64,000 bases of DNA from Arion vulgaris (taxonomy: Eukaryota > Mollusca > Gastropoda > Stylommatophora > Arionidae), in the NCBI GenBank assembly GCA_020796225.1, contig CM036771.1, positions 33,554,703-33,618,702 of the forward strand, given 5' to 3'. A model generated the notes under the pieces. The model had not been told where the DNA came from, ran no database searches, and saw only the letters and a list, made by a program, of their open reading frames with translations. Positions 41,300-51,944 of this stretch are shown here, piece after piece. Position 1 is the first letter of the stretch; each line of letters starts with the position of its first letter. The translations under genes were made by a program, and so were the position numbers.

Positions 41300-41465
41300 T
41301 AACTTTTTAAAAAGAAATGTCAAAACATCGTCAGCTTTGAAAAGTCTAAATAAAATATGTAACTACAAGTTATACAATTGTAAAACAAAATTAAGAATTT
41401 TCAATTCCAATATTGTATCAGTTCTAACATATACCAGCGAGAGTTGGAAAATGAATAAAGATATG
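41300..41465 (+). mobile_element. LINE fragment (as 31690-31860)
   Basis: CATCGTCAGCTTTGAAAAGT, CTAAATAAAATATGTAACTA, AATTTTCAATTCCAATATTG and CCAGCGAGAGTTGGAAAATG match the plus-strand LINE at 31725-31850. It ends abruptly at the GC-rich element starting at 41466. Confidence 0.7.
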
Positions 41466-42762
41466 GGGTCAAAGGCTCATGTGGTCATGGTGGTAACATG
41501 AGCCAGGGTTAGCGAGGGGCGCGCTAACCAAGACCCTGCCCCAATCTACACGCGGTGACCCTGGAAACAGACTCTGGTTCCGGTCTGGCTAAGAGGGCAG
41601 GGATCGGGGAGAGAAAACTACTGGTAGTGGTAGCAGTGCAATTACGGAAATACAATAAAGATACATACAGGCAAAACGCACAAATCTCCTGACCGATGTC
41701 CAACAAGATATTGCCAAAGTCCCTGAACGCAAAGAAACAGCAACGAAACGTCTCAGACATGGATGAGAGGTGCATCCAGTGACCAAACGTATGCCCACGT
41801 AGGGCGAAGCTCGAAGCCCTGAGGAGGGGCAAACATTGCCAGCCCGTCGGCAAGAATAAATAAGACAGGACCGAAACGAATAAAAGTCTACCCTCGTGTT
41901 GGTGCGAGATAAGATTGCAGCTGACCCCGCATCGGTAGCCTGGTGCAGATACATGTACTGGGCAAGGTTTGCCGAGCGCAAAAGAACAAGTTGCGTTTAG
42001 TGCATAACGAAACTACCGCCCTGGGAAAACCGTGCAAGGTACTGTGCGACTAAAAATTAACATCCCCGGAAGAACTGAGGTTGGTGATGCCAAACGGAAC
42101 TGCCAGCCTTGGGGCAACCGGGCAAGGTTTGTTTGCAGTCGTAACTAACATCCCCGGAATAACTGGGGCGGGTGATGGCGGCGAGCGCAAAATCCACAGT
42201 TACGCTGATAGCGCCGACCGAAACGACCCTCTACATTATTTGTACTCGGCCCCATGCCAGTGCTTTCGAGGTAAATTGCAAATTGCCACGTACCAATGCG
42301 CGTCTAGAAAAGGCCGAGAATGTTCCTTCTCCGGATCATACTCAAAATGTACGGTAAAGCAAGGCCGACAATGTACGGATCAGACAGGAAGTTCGGGTCT
42401 AAACATTGGCGAAGGCCGATACTTTACACGGTGTTTTATACGAGTAAGACGCCGTCCGAGGATAAGCTTACAAGCCCCGAGAAATATTTCTCAGTCAGAA
42501 CGGGCATAAATAGCGTAACTCACTGTCCCGGCGTAGATCTCAAAGCCCAAAAATACGGCAAAGCTGATCGAATCCTAGGGAAAGCTCACCCTAGTAAATC
42601 AAAAGCTGGCTGAAAACGAACACCCCACCGAAGGATAAGCAACTGAGCTCAAATAGGTGCTGAAGGCTGGTGCACGTACATCACGTTCTGATGTGTGGCT
42701 GTTTATATATCACAATGAGAATGATTAAAACAGGCCTAGAACGATCGAAGAAGAAGAAGAAA
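41466..42762 (+). mobile_element. Jockey-like LINE 5' region, plus-strand copy
   Basis: Starts GGGTCAAAGGCTCATGTGGT, as does the region at 44285. Contains CACGCGGTGACCCTGGAAAC, GTTCCGGTCTGGCTAAGAGG, ACATCCCCGGAATAACTGGG, GCGGGTGATGGCGGCGAGCG and a single copy of the motif amplified at 28540. It ends with GGCTGTTTATATATCACAAT and a (GAA)n tail at 42750. Having a 5' LINE region followed directly by a GAA tail suggests a non-autonomous derivative. No intact ORF. Confidence 0.6.
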
Positions 42763-43130
42763 GATATAGAAAGCACGTTGAATGAATTTGAAAATAGATG
42801 TCTGCGAAAAATAATGAACATAAAATGGGACAAATTCAAAAGAAGTGATGAAATCAGAAGCATCGTTGGTACTATACCATGCATACAGTACATCGAGAAG
42901 CAAAGAATCAAGTGGTTCGGCCATCTAATGAGAATGGAACCACATTTACTACCATCACGTGTCTATAATAATCGACGCTCAGGGCGCAGAGTACGAGGCA
43001 GGGAAAGAACACGATGGATAGATAACATCTCAGAGTCCCTGCGAAAGCATGGGCTGACAACTTCAAGCGCAACACATCTGGAACAAGATAGAAAACTAAC
43101 TCTCCCCACGGCTCTTCACGGCAACTGTGG
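42763..43130 (+). mobile_element. LINE 3' end (EKQRIKWFGHLMRM type)
   Basis: One open frame encodes NEFENRCLRKIMNIKWDKFK, GTIPCIQYIEKQRIKWFGHL, YNNRRSGRRVRGRERTRWID and RKHGLTTSSATHLEQDRK. It is the plus-strand twin of 16050-16500 and better preserved. It ends in GATAAGATAAGATTAAA. Confidence 0.8.
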
Positions 43131-43144
43131 TTAAGATAAGATAA

Positions 43145-43300
43145 GATTAAACCAGAGATATCTTTGGTCAACCAGTAGTAACAACTGTTATAAGATGGAG
43201 AATATGGAGATATGTTTGGCATACCTTGAGAAGAAATTATCAAAAATATCAAATTAGACATTGAAATGGGAGTCAAATGGTTCAAGAAAGAAAGTATGAT
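43145..43300 (+). mobile_element. LINE 3' remnant
   Basis: CCAGTAGTAACAACTGTTAT, TATGGAGATATGTTTGGCAT and GAAATGGGAGTCAAATGGTT match 31965-32090 at low identity. Its tail is cut by the hAT element at 43307. Confidence 0.55.
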
Positions 43301-43306
43301 CTAGAG

Positions 43307-43475
43307 CATAGGAACCCAAAGTGGGTGATACTTTGGGAACCTACCCCCAAAGTCCCCAAAGTGGGTGTCCCCACCCACAGGTCCCCAAACTGTTAAAATG
43401 GGGAAGGGGGAGGGGCGTTACAAAGTGTATGTCGTACAAAGTGGGCGGTATGACGAAAACGTTTGGGAACCTATG
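43307..43475. mobile_element. Non-autonomous hAT element, 169 bp
   Basis: The left end CATAGGAACCCAAAGTGGGT and right end GTTTGGGAACCTATG are inverted repeats. Subterminal GTGGG(T/C)G motifs match 34701-35142. The flanks ATCTAGAG and ACCTAGGA share five of eight positions, so the target copy has decayed or mutated. Confidence 0.7.
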
Positions 43476-43499
43476 ACCTAGGAGAATATCTAAATACAC

Positions 43500-43935
43500 T
43501 TAGTGACACGTCAATCAATCAAATGCCATGCCTGCCGGCGTAGGCGATCATGTTTCTCCACAATTCTCTTTGCTTGGTGCATGTCCTCAGTTCTGACATC
43601 GATCTTGTGTCGAACCATGATGTCAGACCATCCAACATCTTCTACCTCTGTCTTCCACGATCTCTCCTTCCATGAATGTTATCTGTTATCACCAAAATGT
43701 TCTAAACCTTCTCTTCGCATTATATGCTCGAAGAACCTTGATTACCAGATTCGTATTCGTTTGATAAGGTCTCATTGTCTGCAGACTTTAGTTAAAACCT
43801 ACTCGTTTTTCTTCGCTGTCCAAAGAATTTTCAGCATTCTTCTGTAAAACCACATATCTGTGGCTTTCGATGATCGTATTGATTGTATATTCATTGTCCA
43901 TGATTCGCAGGCATACAGAAGAAGTGACAGAAGCG
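43500..43935 (-). mobile_element. LINE 3' end (family of 50140-50495)
   Basis: The minus strand encodes LLYACESWTMN, ATDMWFYRRMLKI, LIKRIRI, and a MVRHKIDVRTEDMHQAKRIV segment, ending KHDRLRRQAWHL and the tail TTGATTGATTGACG. Several stops. Confidence 0.65.
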
Positions 43936-43959
43936 AGAAACTAACGTCAGAAAAAAAGA

Positions 43960-44050
43960 TGACATTTATGGACATGTCCGGAGTGCTATGATGATAGTCC
44001 TCATATAACTGATGACTGATAACTGATAACTGATGACATTAGAAGTATCA
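43960..44050 (+). mobile_element. 3' tail of the RNase H-bearing LINE
   Basis: GGACATGTCCGGAGTGCTAT, GATGATAGTCCTCATATAAC and TGATAACTGATAACTGATGA match the last bases of 16715-17165. The tail is a short CTGATAA repeat. Confidence 0.55.
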
Positions 44051-44159
44051 AATAATAAAAAATTGAATATTCAGCGCAAATAACATTTATGAAGTCATCC
44101 CAGTGAACATATTACATTCAACAAACTCAAACTTGTGAGTTCAGTACACTAAAAGATAC

Positions 44160-44285
44160 ATTCATCATCATCAAGTAGCTTGTTCCTTCAAGGAACCTGG
44201 CTCTCATGACAGAAGCCCTGACAACAACTCTCTGCTCTGTGCAAGTTGACCGGCGTCAGCAGTAATCATTCTCAGATCATCAAAG
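44160..44285 (-). mobile_element. LINE 3' tail, as at window start
   Basis: CATCATCAAGTAGCTTGTTC, CTCTCTGCTCTGTGCAAGTT, GACCGGCGTCAGCAGTAATC match 5-60 on the same strand. Confidence 0.6.
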
Positions 44286-45570
44286 TGGTCAAAGGCTCAT
44301 GGTGGCAACAATGTGCCAGGGTTAGCGAAGGGACGCGCTAACCAAGACCCCGCCCCTTACCTCCACGTGGTGACCATGGAAACAGACTCAGGTTCCGGTC
44401 TGGCTAAGGGAGGCAGGAATCGGAGAGAACTACAAGAGTACGGTAGTAGTGCAAGCTAGGAACGCATCTCCTGGCCGATGTCCGATAAAGTATGGCCAAG
44501 TTCAAAAGGAAGTACGAAACAGCAGCGTACGGGCGTCCGCGAACACAAAGTGGCGGTAGTGCAAACTCGGAAAACCAATGCAAGGGCCGGAAATCCATGA
44601 AAAACACACACATTTCCTGACCGAAGTCCGATAAAATATGAATAAGCTCAAGATAAAGCACGAAAAAGCAGAGTACGAGCGTCCGAGAACAAAAACTCTC
44701 CCAGACTAAATGACCGAATTCAAGGGAAGAGAGGTGCACCCCAAAACGAACGCGTTAGGCAGCGTGCCATGGCACTCCCGATGCACGATAAATGGGGTAT
44801 AACTGGTGACGGCGGCACAAGGGAAGACTGCGATAAAACTCCGTACATGAGGCCAAGCGCGGACTAAGATACTGGGCAGAGTTGACCGAGCGGAAAACCC
44901 AAAGTTACATTCTAGCGCCTTACGAAACTGCCCTCCTTGAGACAGCCGGGCAGGGCACGATTGTTCACGCAATTAATATCCCCGGAAATAGCAGGGCGGG
45001 TGATGACCGGCGAGTGCACAATCTAAAGTTGCGCTAATAGCGCCGATTGAAATGACCCATACATTAAGATGTGCTGGGCACAGCCAGGGTTTCCGGATCA
45101 AAGGAAACGACAGAGCAAATGCAAATAGTCTAGTGCCAACCCGAACGTCCATAAACCGTCACAGGACTCTTTTCTCCTCGTAGAGAACCACTGCAGCCTT
45201 GAAGTTTTGGTTAGGGACACTCAAAGTCTAGCGGAGTAAACGGTAATCAAAACTGGACGATAGGCAAACCAAGAAGTCCATTAACAAAACAGTTATAGCT
45301 GGGCAGATGAAGCTTATAAGCACGGGAGGGCAGGTTGTCTACGGATCGCTGCCCTGAAAGAAAATAGCAACCTGCTGCCTTGTGGGTTTGGCTGGGGACG
45401 GCCAAATGCTAACGGAGAGCGAACACAGTAAACGTTGGTTGAAATCGGAAACACAGCCGAAGGATAAGCAACTGAGCTCCAATTGGCGCTGAAAGCGGTG
45501 ATGTAGCTACCCATGCTAAGGCTGCATGTACCAAATTTTATCATGAATATGTTTAATATAGAATCTCGAT
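44285..45570 (+). mobile_element. 5' non-coding region of the Jockey-like LINE
   Basis: Starts AGTGGTCAAAGGCTCATGGT and continues GC-rich: GGTGACCATGGAAACAGACT, GGTTCCGGTCTGGCTAAGG, then two internally similar blocks around 44460-44700 (GGCCGATGTCCGATAAAGTA / GACCGAAGTCCGATAAAATA), ATTAATATCCCCGGAAATAG and TAACGGAGAGCGAACACAGT. The LINE endonuclease ORF follows. Long GC-rich 5' regions with internal promoters are usual in Jockey-group LINEs. Confidence 0.6.
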
Positions 45571-47880
45571 ATGGTGCTACGCCTGTGGAGATTCGTTGGG
45601 CAGGATGAGTGCCGGGCCCCATGCCTCGAAGGGGCCCGTTTTTGCTACCGACGGTCCCCGCCCTCCATCTCGGCAAAGCAGCGAGCGAGGCCCACTGAAA
45701 AAGCTATTGGTTCAATACGGCAAAGTACTGGCCAGAGACGATTAAACATTGTGCAATGGAATGCCGAAGGTATTCATCACAAAAAGCAAGCACTCGCAAT
45801 AAGACTTGCAGAAGACGAAATTGATGTTTCGTGCATACAAGAGACCAATCTAAATGCCCAACATAGATTCGGGATCAGAGGTTACCAAACCTTCAGATTA
45901 AACCGAGAAGGGCACAAGGGCGAAGTCCTCACCCTTGTACGGAACGGCATTCCAGCTAAGCAAACAGAAGTAAACACAGGAAGTGCCGGCGCAGCAGAGA
46001 TCGCAGGCGTCCTAATTACATGTGAAGAAATGCAGATTCTTCTGTATAACTTATATTGCCCAAGTGAGATCTCGCTGTCATTCGACGCAATGAGCATCAA
46101 GGATACAGCATGCATGGTGATCGGTGATTTCAATAGCCACTCAGAAAAATGGGGTTACCTCGAAACGAACAGGAGAGGCGTAAAAGTGGAAGACTGGGAG
46201 ATAGAGAACAACCTGTTATTTATCAATGACTAAGATGATCCGCCAAACCTTCTACTCGAGAAGGTGGCACACAACTAGAACCCCCGATTTGGCCTTCGCA
46301 ACAAGTGACCTTTCCACAAAAAACATTACGTATGGTCACAACGCAACTCGGAGATAGTGACCATAGGCCCGTCAAACTGCAAGTAGACCTAAAATTTGTA
46401 CCCGAGCCCAAAATGTGGATGTCACGATGGAACTATAAAAACGCAAATTGGAAACAGTACGAGGCACTGACATATGCTAATGTTGAGCGCATCAACATGC
46501 ATGAAAAGAAACACATGCGATCCGTGGCAAGGAAACTCTCACAAGCAATCCTGAAAGCGGCACGGAAACCATTCCTAGAGGCGCACGGAAGGATTACAAG
46601 CCATACTGGACAGCAGAGGTTCAGAAGTATGAAAATGACCTTGAATTGGCAAGGACTGAGACAGAACAGACACAGCCAGTAACGACCAATGCTTACAAGG
46701 CAGCAGCAGCTAAATACAGAAGGGAGGTCAAGCTATCAGCACGACAGAGTTGGGTTGATAAGACCGAATCCCTGAACCTTGATAGGGACGGCCATAAATT
46801 GTGGAAGTTAGCAAAAGCGCTGAGTGACGAAAACACCAACCGACCCCCAATAGTCCTTGAACAAGATAAAAAGATGTCCTCGGAAGGGAAGCCGTAAACA
46901 TTCTAATGCAAAAATATGCCAAAGTCAGCAGAGTAAGCATAGCAAAAGAAAAGTCGATGACACAATGAGAAAAGCCAGAGCCCTCCAAGCCGAGCCAAGA
47001 AAAGCCGATAGTCACCTAACGGATACATTCACCAGAAACGAGATGGAAGAGACATTAAGGGAGCTCAAGCTCAGAAAATCGTCTGGAAAGGATGGGATTA
47101 CAAATGAGATGCTTAAAAATTTGGGAACTAGAGCAAATACAGCTCTACTGGCCGTCCTAAATATGTCGTGGAGGACAGGCATAGTTCAAAGAGAATGGAA
47201 AGAAGCTATCATGGTACCCATCCTATAGCCAGGCACAGGTAAACTCGACCCAGCGAGTTACAGACCAATAAGACTCCTAAGCTGCACGGGCAAACTCATG
47301 AAACGCATGGTGAACAAACGGATATCTTGGCAATTGGAAAGCAAAGGGCTTCTCATGGCACAACAGGGAGGCTTTCGGAAGAACCGATCTACAGAAGATC
47401 AAGTAACCTACATCGCCCAGGAAATCGAGGATGGTTTCAAGAAGAAACATACACTTGCAGTTTTGGTGGATATGGAGGAAGCGTTTGACACGGTCTGGAA
47501 AGAGGGGCTAAAACTGAAACTCCTCAACCTCGGTATAAAGCGAAGAATGTACAAATGGTTTGATAGATACCTAGAGAACAGAACAGCAAGGGTTCAAGTT
47601 CAAGGGTTCAGAAGCATGAAGGCCACATTAGAGCAAGGAGTCCTCCAAGGAGGAGTGCTCTCACCAACTCTCTTTCTAATCTTTGTCAATGACATAGCAA
47701 CATGTCTACCAAAGCGAGTACACTCTGCCATGTATGCCGACGACCTGGCAATATGGGCGTGGGAAGAGTCAATGCCAATAGCAACAAATCGACTGCAAGA
47801 TACGCTAAATAACTTGGAAATGTGGTCAAAAAAGTGGAATATGAACATAAACCCCACAAAAACAACTTCTCGCGGGAGCA
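45571..47880 (+). mobile_element. Jockey-like LINE: endonuclease plus reverse transcriptase, broken
   Basis: The apurinic-type endonuclease domain starts LNIVQWNAEGI (catalytic Asn) and continues CIQETNLN (Glu), CMVIGDFNSHSEKWGY (Asp/Asn) and, in another frame, GDSDHRPVKL (Asp-His), so all catalytic positions survive. A linker with AARKPFLEAHGR follows. The RT has LRKSSGKDGITNEMLKN, PASYRPIRLLSC, QQGGFRKNRSTEDQ, VDMEEAFDTVWK, GVLQGGVLSPTLF and SAMYADDLAIWAWEE (catalytic YADD). Frame breaks are near 46235-46300, 46660, 46880 and an in-frame stop at 47226. The 3' end is replaced by a repeat A copy at 47866. It lies in intron 1 of C1q gene 2 in the opposite orientation to the gene. Confidence 0.85.
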
Positions 47881-48105
47881 AAGAATAGTATTACTGCGAC
47901 CTACAAGGCATGTCGTAAGAGGTGACTGAGGTAGGGCCTATGGAAGCTATCCTAGTAAATAAAAAGCGTCGCAGAAATTGGATGTACTGACTAACTTGAA
48001 GACGCATAACTGGCACAAAGTACAAACGCTCTTAAGCTCGGATCACATAGAAATCACAACGAGTGATTAACATGTTGTCGATATAGACCCTTCAAAGAAG
48101 AAGTT
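47866..48105 (+). mobile_element. GAA-tailed repeat A joined to the LINE RT
   Basis: CTCGCGGGAGCAAAGAATAG, GGCATGTCGTAAGAGGTGAC, GGAAGCTATCCTAGTAAATA, AAAAGCGTCGCAGAAATTGG and GAAGAAGTTGAAGAA. The LINE frame runs into it without a gap (Thr-Ser-Arg-Gly-Ser-Lys then stop), so either repeat A inserted here or the two share a junction by recombination. Confidence 0.7.
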
Positions 48106-48414
48106 GAAGAAATGCCCTGATTTCCTGAAATGACAAGCGTATGTCGAGATCACCGTATCAATCACGAAAGCCGCAACTCCTGAAAAAAAGCACAGTGATC
48201 TATATAATTTAAATGCACTCTTGAATTGAACGGCTGTGGTAGATTGTGAAAACCTGTAAAGGATATGCCACAACTTTCATATTCAATTTCATTAGTTACG
48301 AACATTGCACACACAAAAAAACAGTCTTAATGTTAAAATACCTTGTTACTAATGTAAATATACACTATATGCAAAGGCTTATGTTAACGTTACTATTGTT
48401 ATGTTTAACAGTTA
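48106..48414. other. Intron 1 of C1q gene 2 near exon 1, no element seen
   Basis: AT-rich sequence. The last 60 bases resemble 270-313 and 21575-21623, the corresponding intron starts of the other units. Confidence 0.45.
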
Positions 48415-48420
48415 ACTTAC

Positions 48421-48474
48421 CAAGTGTTTTTGTAGATGTATGTGTAACTAATGAATAAGTTTATTGTTTTTATA
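48421..48474 (-). promoter_or_regulatory. Promoter and non-coding exon 1 of C1q gene 2
   Basis: On the minus strand CTGTATAAAAACA (TATA, complement of 48469-48474), then TTATTCATTAGTTACAC, AACACTTG and donor GTAAGT (complement of 48415-48420). It is less similar to the other two promoters than they are to each other, but the TATA, ATTAGTTAC and donor blocks hold. Confidence 0.6.
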
Positions 48475-49171
48475 CAGTATTTTCTGTCTGACATTGGGGA
48501 ACAATTTATCCTTGATAATTTCTTTGCTATTATATTATTGTAAGTTAATTGTGCGAAATTGGAGATAATTATTACTAGAAAGCTATTATTTCATGGCACT
48601 AAGTATACTTGACGTTTGAAGAGTCGTTTGTAATTTTGATTAAAGGTTAGTGAGTGCTAGAATAAATACGTATGATAATATGCGTTATATTATATATAAT
48701 TATTATATATATTTATGAACTTTAACATAACTAGGCTTTTTTATATGGTAGTTGAAGTAGTAAGGAAGTATTTATACAGAAAATTGCTGATCGTGAAAAG
48801 GCAGTTATGTGTTATTAATCCACAGGAAAAGTCCATTGCATATTCAGTAACATCTGGGAATATAAGTGCTGAAATATACGTATTTATTGTTTATTTTCTG
48901 CTGTGATGTTTGGATAAGCAGAAAGCAATGAACTGTATCATGAATATGAAGAGGTGGAAATGACTAGGCCACGAACGAAACCAGTTATACAAGAGAAAAA
49001 CAGCCATAATGTAGACACTAGAGGGGGGAAATAAAACAAGAACGATTAGGAGCATGGGGAGGAATGGTGTCAGAAGAAATTGTCTGCAGTATCTCAAACG
49101 TACAATACTGTACAGAATGTTACAATGGACATAACAAATGGGAAACTAGTATTCAATCTTCATGGGTAACT
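48475..49171. repeat. Upstream block of C1q unit 2
   Basis: CCTTGATAATTTC, GCAGTTATGTGTTATTA, GGATAAGCAGAAAGCAATGA and GCAGTATCTCAAACGTACAA follow the order of 400-1370 and 21715-24040. No coding frame is supported. Confidence 0.55.
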
Positions 49172-49735
49172 GGTTGGGAACAGAAAGAATGGACAACCAG
49201 TATTCAGTTCTCATGTGAAACCAGTTAAGATAAGGGAGAATGGACAACCAGTATTCAGTTCTCATGTGAAACCAGTTAAGATAAGGGAGAATGGACAACT
49301 AGTATTAAGTTCTCATGTGAAACCAGTTAAGATAAGGGAGAATGGACAACTAGTATTAAGTTCTCATGTGAAACCAGTTAAGATAAGGGAGAATGGACAA
49401 CCAGTATTCAGTTCTCATGTGAAACCAGTTAAGATAAGGGAGAATGGACAACCAGTATTCAGTTCTCATGTGAAACCAGTTAAGATAAGGGAGAATGGAC
49501 AACTAGTATTAAGTTCTCATGTGAAACCAGTTAAGATAAGGGAGAATGGACAACCAGTATTCAGTTCTCATGTGAAACCAGTTAAGATAAGGGAGAATGG
49601 ACAACCAGTATTCAGTTCTCATGTGAAACCAGTTAAGATAAGGGAGAGTGGTCAACTACTATTAAGTTCTCATGTGAAACCAGTTAGGACAAGAGAGAAT
49701 GGACAACTAGTATTCAGTTCTCATGTGCCACCAGG
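49172..49735. repeat. 51-bp minisatellite upstream of C1q gene 2, ten full copies
   Basis: The unit is GTGAAACCAGTTAAGATAAG, GGAGAATGGACAACCAGTAT, TCAGTTCTCAT. Ten units run from 49215 to 49724 with a partial one on each side. Two unit types alternate irregularly (CCAGTATTC and CTAGTATTA). The unit length of 17 codons yields a 191-codon open frame that is not a gene. It lies about 0.7 kb upstream of the promoter. Confidence 0.9.
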
Positions 49736-49779
49736 ACACGACAAAACATGTAAGTATATAATCTACAAATTCGAGTGTA

Positions 49780-49935
49780 TATGTGGCTAAGCCGTTTGTT
49801 TCGTGTAACGAAGGTCGTGGGTTAGATCCAGGATACGCCGTCCTGTTCACGAGTGAATTTTTCCAGAGATCACTAAGACTTTTGATTGAGCTACGGAGTT
49901 CGTGCTTTGTACAATACTCTCTGAACTCGCGTGCC
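49780..49935 (+). mobile_element. SINE1 copy
   Basis: TGTATATGTGGCTAAGCCGT, GAAGGTCGTGGGTTAGATCC (mutated B box), GTTCACGAGTGAATTTTTCC, TGAGCTACGGAGTTCGTGCT and TGTACAATACTCTCTG. Its left flank is shared with the copy at 24108. Confidence 0.7.
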
Positions 49936-50139
49936 ATTTAATTAAGGAAACAGTGCAATTAACTAAATAATTCTTCGTTAGATTCTGTTTTAGACTGTAC
50001 TGAAAGTCGATAGAAGATATAAGAGAACATAGAAAAACAATTAGTGAAGTCGCATGTGATATCATTCATGAAGAAGATAAACTAGTCAAGATTTAATCAA
50101 TCAGTTATTAACTATAAATCAACAAACAATCAATACGAT

Positions 50140-50495
50140 CATTAGAAGCCACAGAGATGTGGTTTTACAGAAGAATGCTGAAAATTCCATGTACAGCAAA
50201 GAAAACTAATGTGGAGAATTTATATCAGGTCAGCACACAAAGAAACCTTATTAAAAGAATACGAATCTGACAATAAATGTACTTCGGGCATATAATTCGA
50301 AGAGAAGGTTTAGGGCATTTGATAACACCAGGTAAAATTCAGGAAATGAGAGATCGTGAAAAACAGAGGAAGAAGTTGGATGGCCTGACATCATGGTTCG
50401 ACAAAAGATCGACGTCAGAACTGAATACATGCACCAAGCAAAGAGAGTTGTGGAGAGACATGATCGTCTACGCCGGCAGACATGGCACTTGATTG
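50140..50495 (+). mobile_element. LINE 3' end
   Basis: Encodes MWFYRRMLKIPCTAKKTN, LIKRIRI, MYFGHIIRREGLGHLITPGK, KKLDGLTSWFDKRSTSE and CTKQRELWRDMIVYAGRHGT with a stop. One stop near 50271 interrupts it. Same family as 43500-43935 and 56368-56492. Confidence 0.75.
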
Positions 50496-50689
50496 CTTTA
50501 TCAATCGTATGTCGTCTTCATATCAAAGGTTACATTAAATAGTTTTCAGACATTTTCTTCCTTGTTCGTTTCAAAATGTCTACATTAGCCTTCGCACCCG
50601 GAAAGAATATTCGCAAAATTCTTCCCAAACATTTCTACAGCAATTCTTGAGCAGCTTGTGTATGATCCTTTGGTCACATTTCTGCACTT

Positions 50690-51810
50690 CTTCTTCTTCT
50701 TTTGTCGTCACACTGCTACCGGGTTGTTGCCCAGTGTCGTGGTTTTCTGTTTTGTCTTGCGCTGTTCTGGTGGCTTGTGTGATTGTTATCTTTGCTCTTT
50801 CACAGGATGCTGCCACGCCATCTAACCATCTTTTCCGTGGTCTTCCTCTTGCCTTCTTTCCGATGTTCTGTTGTAGAAGACTCTGTATACTGTGGAGTTT
50901 GATGCATTCTTATTAAGTGGCCAAACCACTTCATTCTTTGTTTATCTATATAATTCAAGCACGGTTTTGTGCCAACTTTCTTCTTATGCTGATGTTGGTG
51001 ATTCTGTCTTTTCTTGTGTTGTTGGTAACTTTTCTCAGGCAACGCATTTCACATGTAGTTATTTTTGTGACTGCGCTTTGCTCAATGTCCATGTTTGGCT
51101 CTGGTAACACAAAGTAGGTATAAAAATGCTGTTGATCATTTGTTTCTTAGCTGCCTGTGAAATTTTGGGTGCCTTAACAATGGGGCTAGCTGGTAGGTTA
51201 CAGCATTTGCTTTTGTACTCTAGCCTCTATCTCTCTATCTAGTTTTCCGTCTTCTGTGAATATTCTTCCTAAGTATTTGAATTCTTTCACTTGGTTTATT
51301 TTAGTCATTGACATGGATGTCTAGATTATTATGTTTTCTTCCCATATTCATTATTTCTGTTTTAGTGTTGTTGATTTTCATGTCATGTTTCACACAATTA
51401 TTGTTCAAAGTGTCAATATGATGTTGTAGATCTTGTTCATTTTGATGTATCAGGCACTGATCATCTGCAAAAGCAGTTCATTTATTTCATCATTATCTGA
51501 ATTCGACTCTTGAGTTATTTTATCCATATATGCGATAAAGAGTAGTGGTGAAAGGACACAACCTTGTCTAACACCTGATGTAATGGAGAACCAGTCGGTC
51601 ATTCCTTCTGTAGTTCTTACTGTACTCTGGCTATCTTGATATAAGGCCATGATGTTACCTAATAGTTGTCCTTGAACGCCATATTCTTCAAGGATCTTCC
51701 ATAGTTTGCACCTGTTTACTCTATCAAATGCCTTTTCTTGGTCTATAAATATAAGCTGTTTACTTTGATTGTATTCACATGTTTGTTGCAGATCTGTCTT
51801 AGTGTAAATA
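50690..51810 (-). mobile_element. LINE 3' half with reverse transcriptase
   Basis: On the minus strand: LIFIDQEKAFDRVNRCKLWK (RT motif with Asp), ALYQDSQSTVRTTEGMTDWF, SITSGVRQGCVLSPLLFIAY, a FADDQC motif reached through a one-base frameshift at about 51465, then NNTKTEIMNMGRKHNN and, at the end, LNYIDKQRMKWFGHLIRMHQ and CERAKITITQATRTAQDKTE. 3' end-only relatives are at 13345 and 54785. Confidence 0.8.
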
Positions 51811-51914
51811 TTGTCTGTCAGTTTCCTCCAAACCCAAACTGGCTATTGCTTAGTTTGGGTTTAGGAGGTAAGAGCTGCACAGACGAATTTACACTAAGAC
51901 AGATCTGCAACAAA
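51782..51914. repeat. 133-bp near-palindrome with 28-base perfect arms
   Basis: Bases 51782-51809 (TTTGTTGCAGATCTGTCTTA, GTGTAAAT) are the exact reverse complement of 51887-51914. Inside, CCTCCAAACCCAAACT (51825-51840) pairs with AGTTTGGGTTTAGGAGG (51852-51868). The left arm is part of the LINE RT coding sequence. A long hairpin would form in single-stranded DNA or RNA. Confidence 0.9.
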
Positions 51915-51944
51915 TGGGTATAACACTAAAAAATGTTAATACAC

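Noticed and set aside
44404..44972. Minus-strand frames in GC-rich DNA upstream of the Jockey-like LINE
   Set aside because: They oppose the direction of the LINE, show no domain, and arise because GC-rich DNA has few stops.
49215..49790. Open frame of 191 codons with 17-residue repeats upstream of C1q gene 2
   Set aside because: It is the 51-bp minisatellite. The period equals that of the gene 1 tail repeats, but the residues are unrelated and no splice signal links it to a gene.
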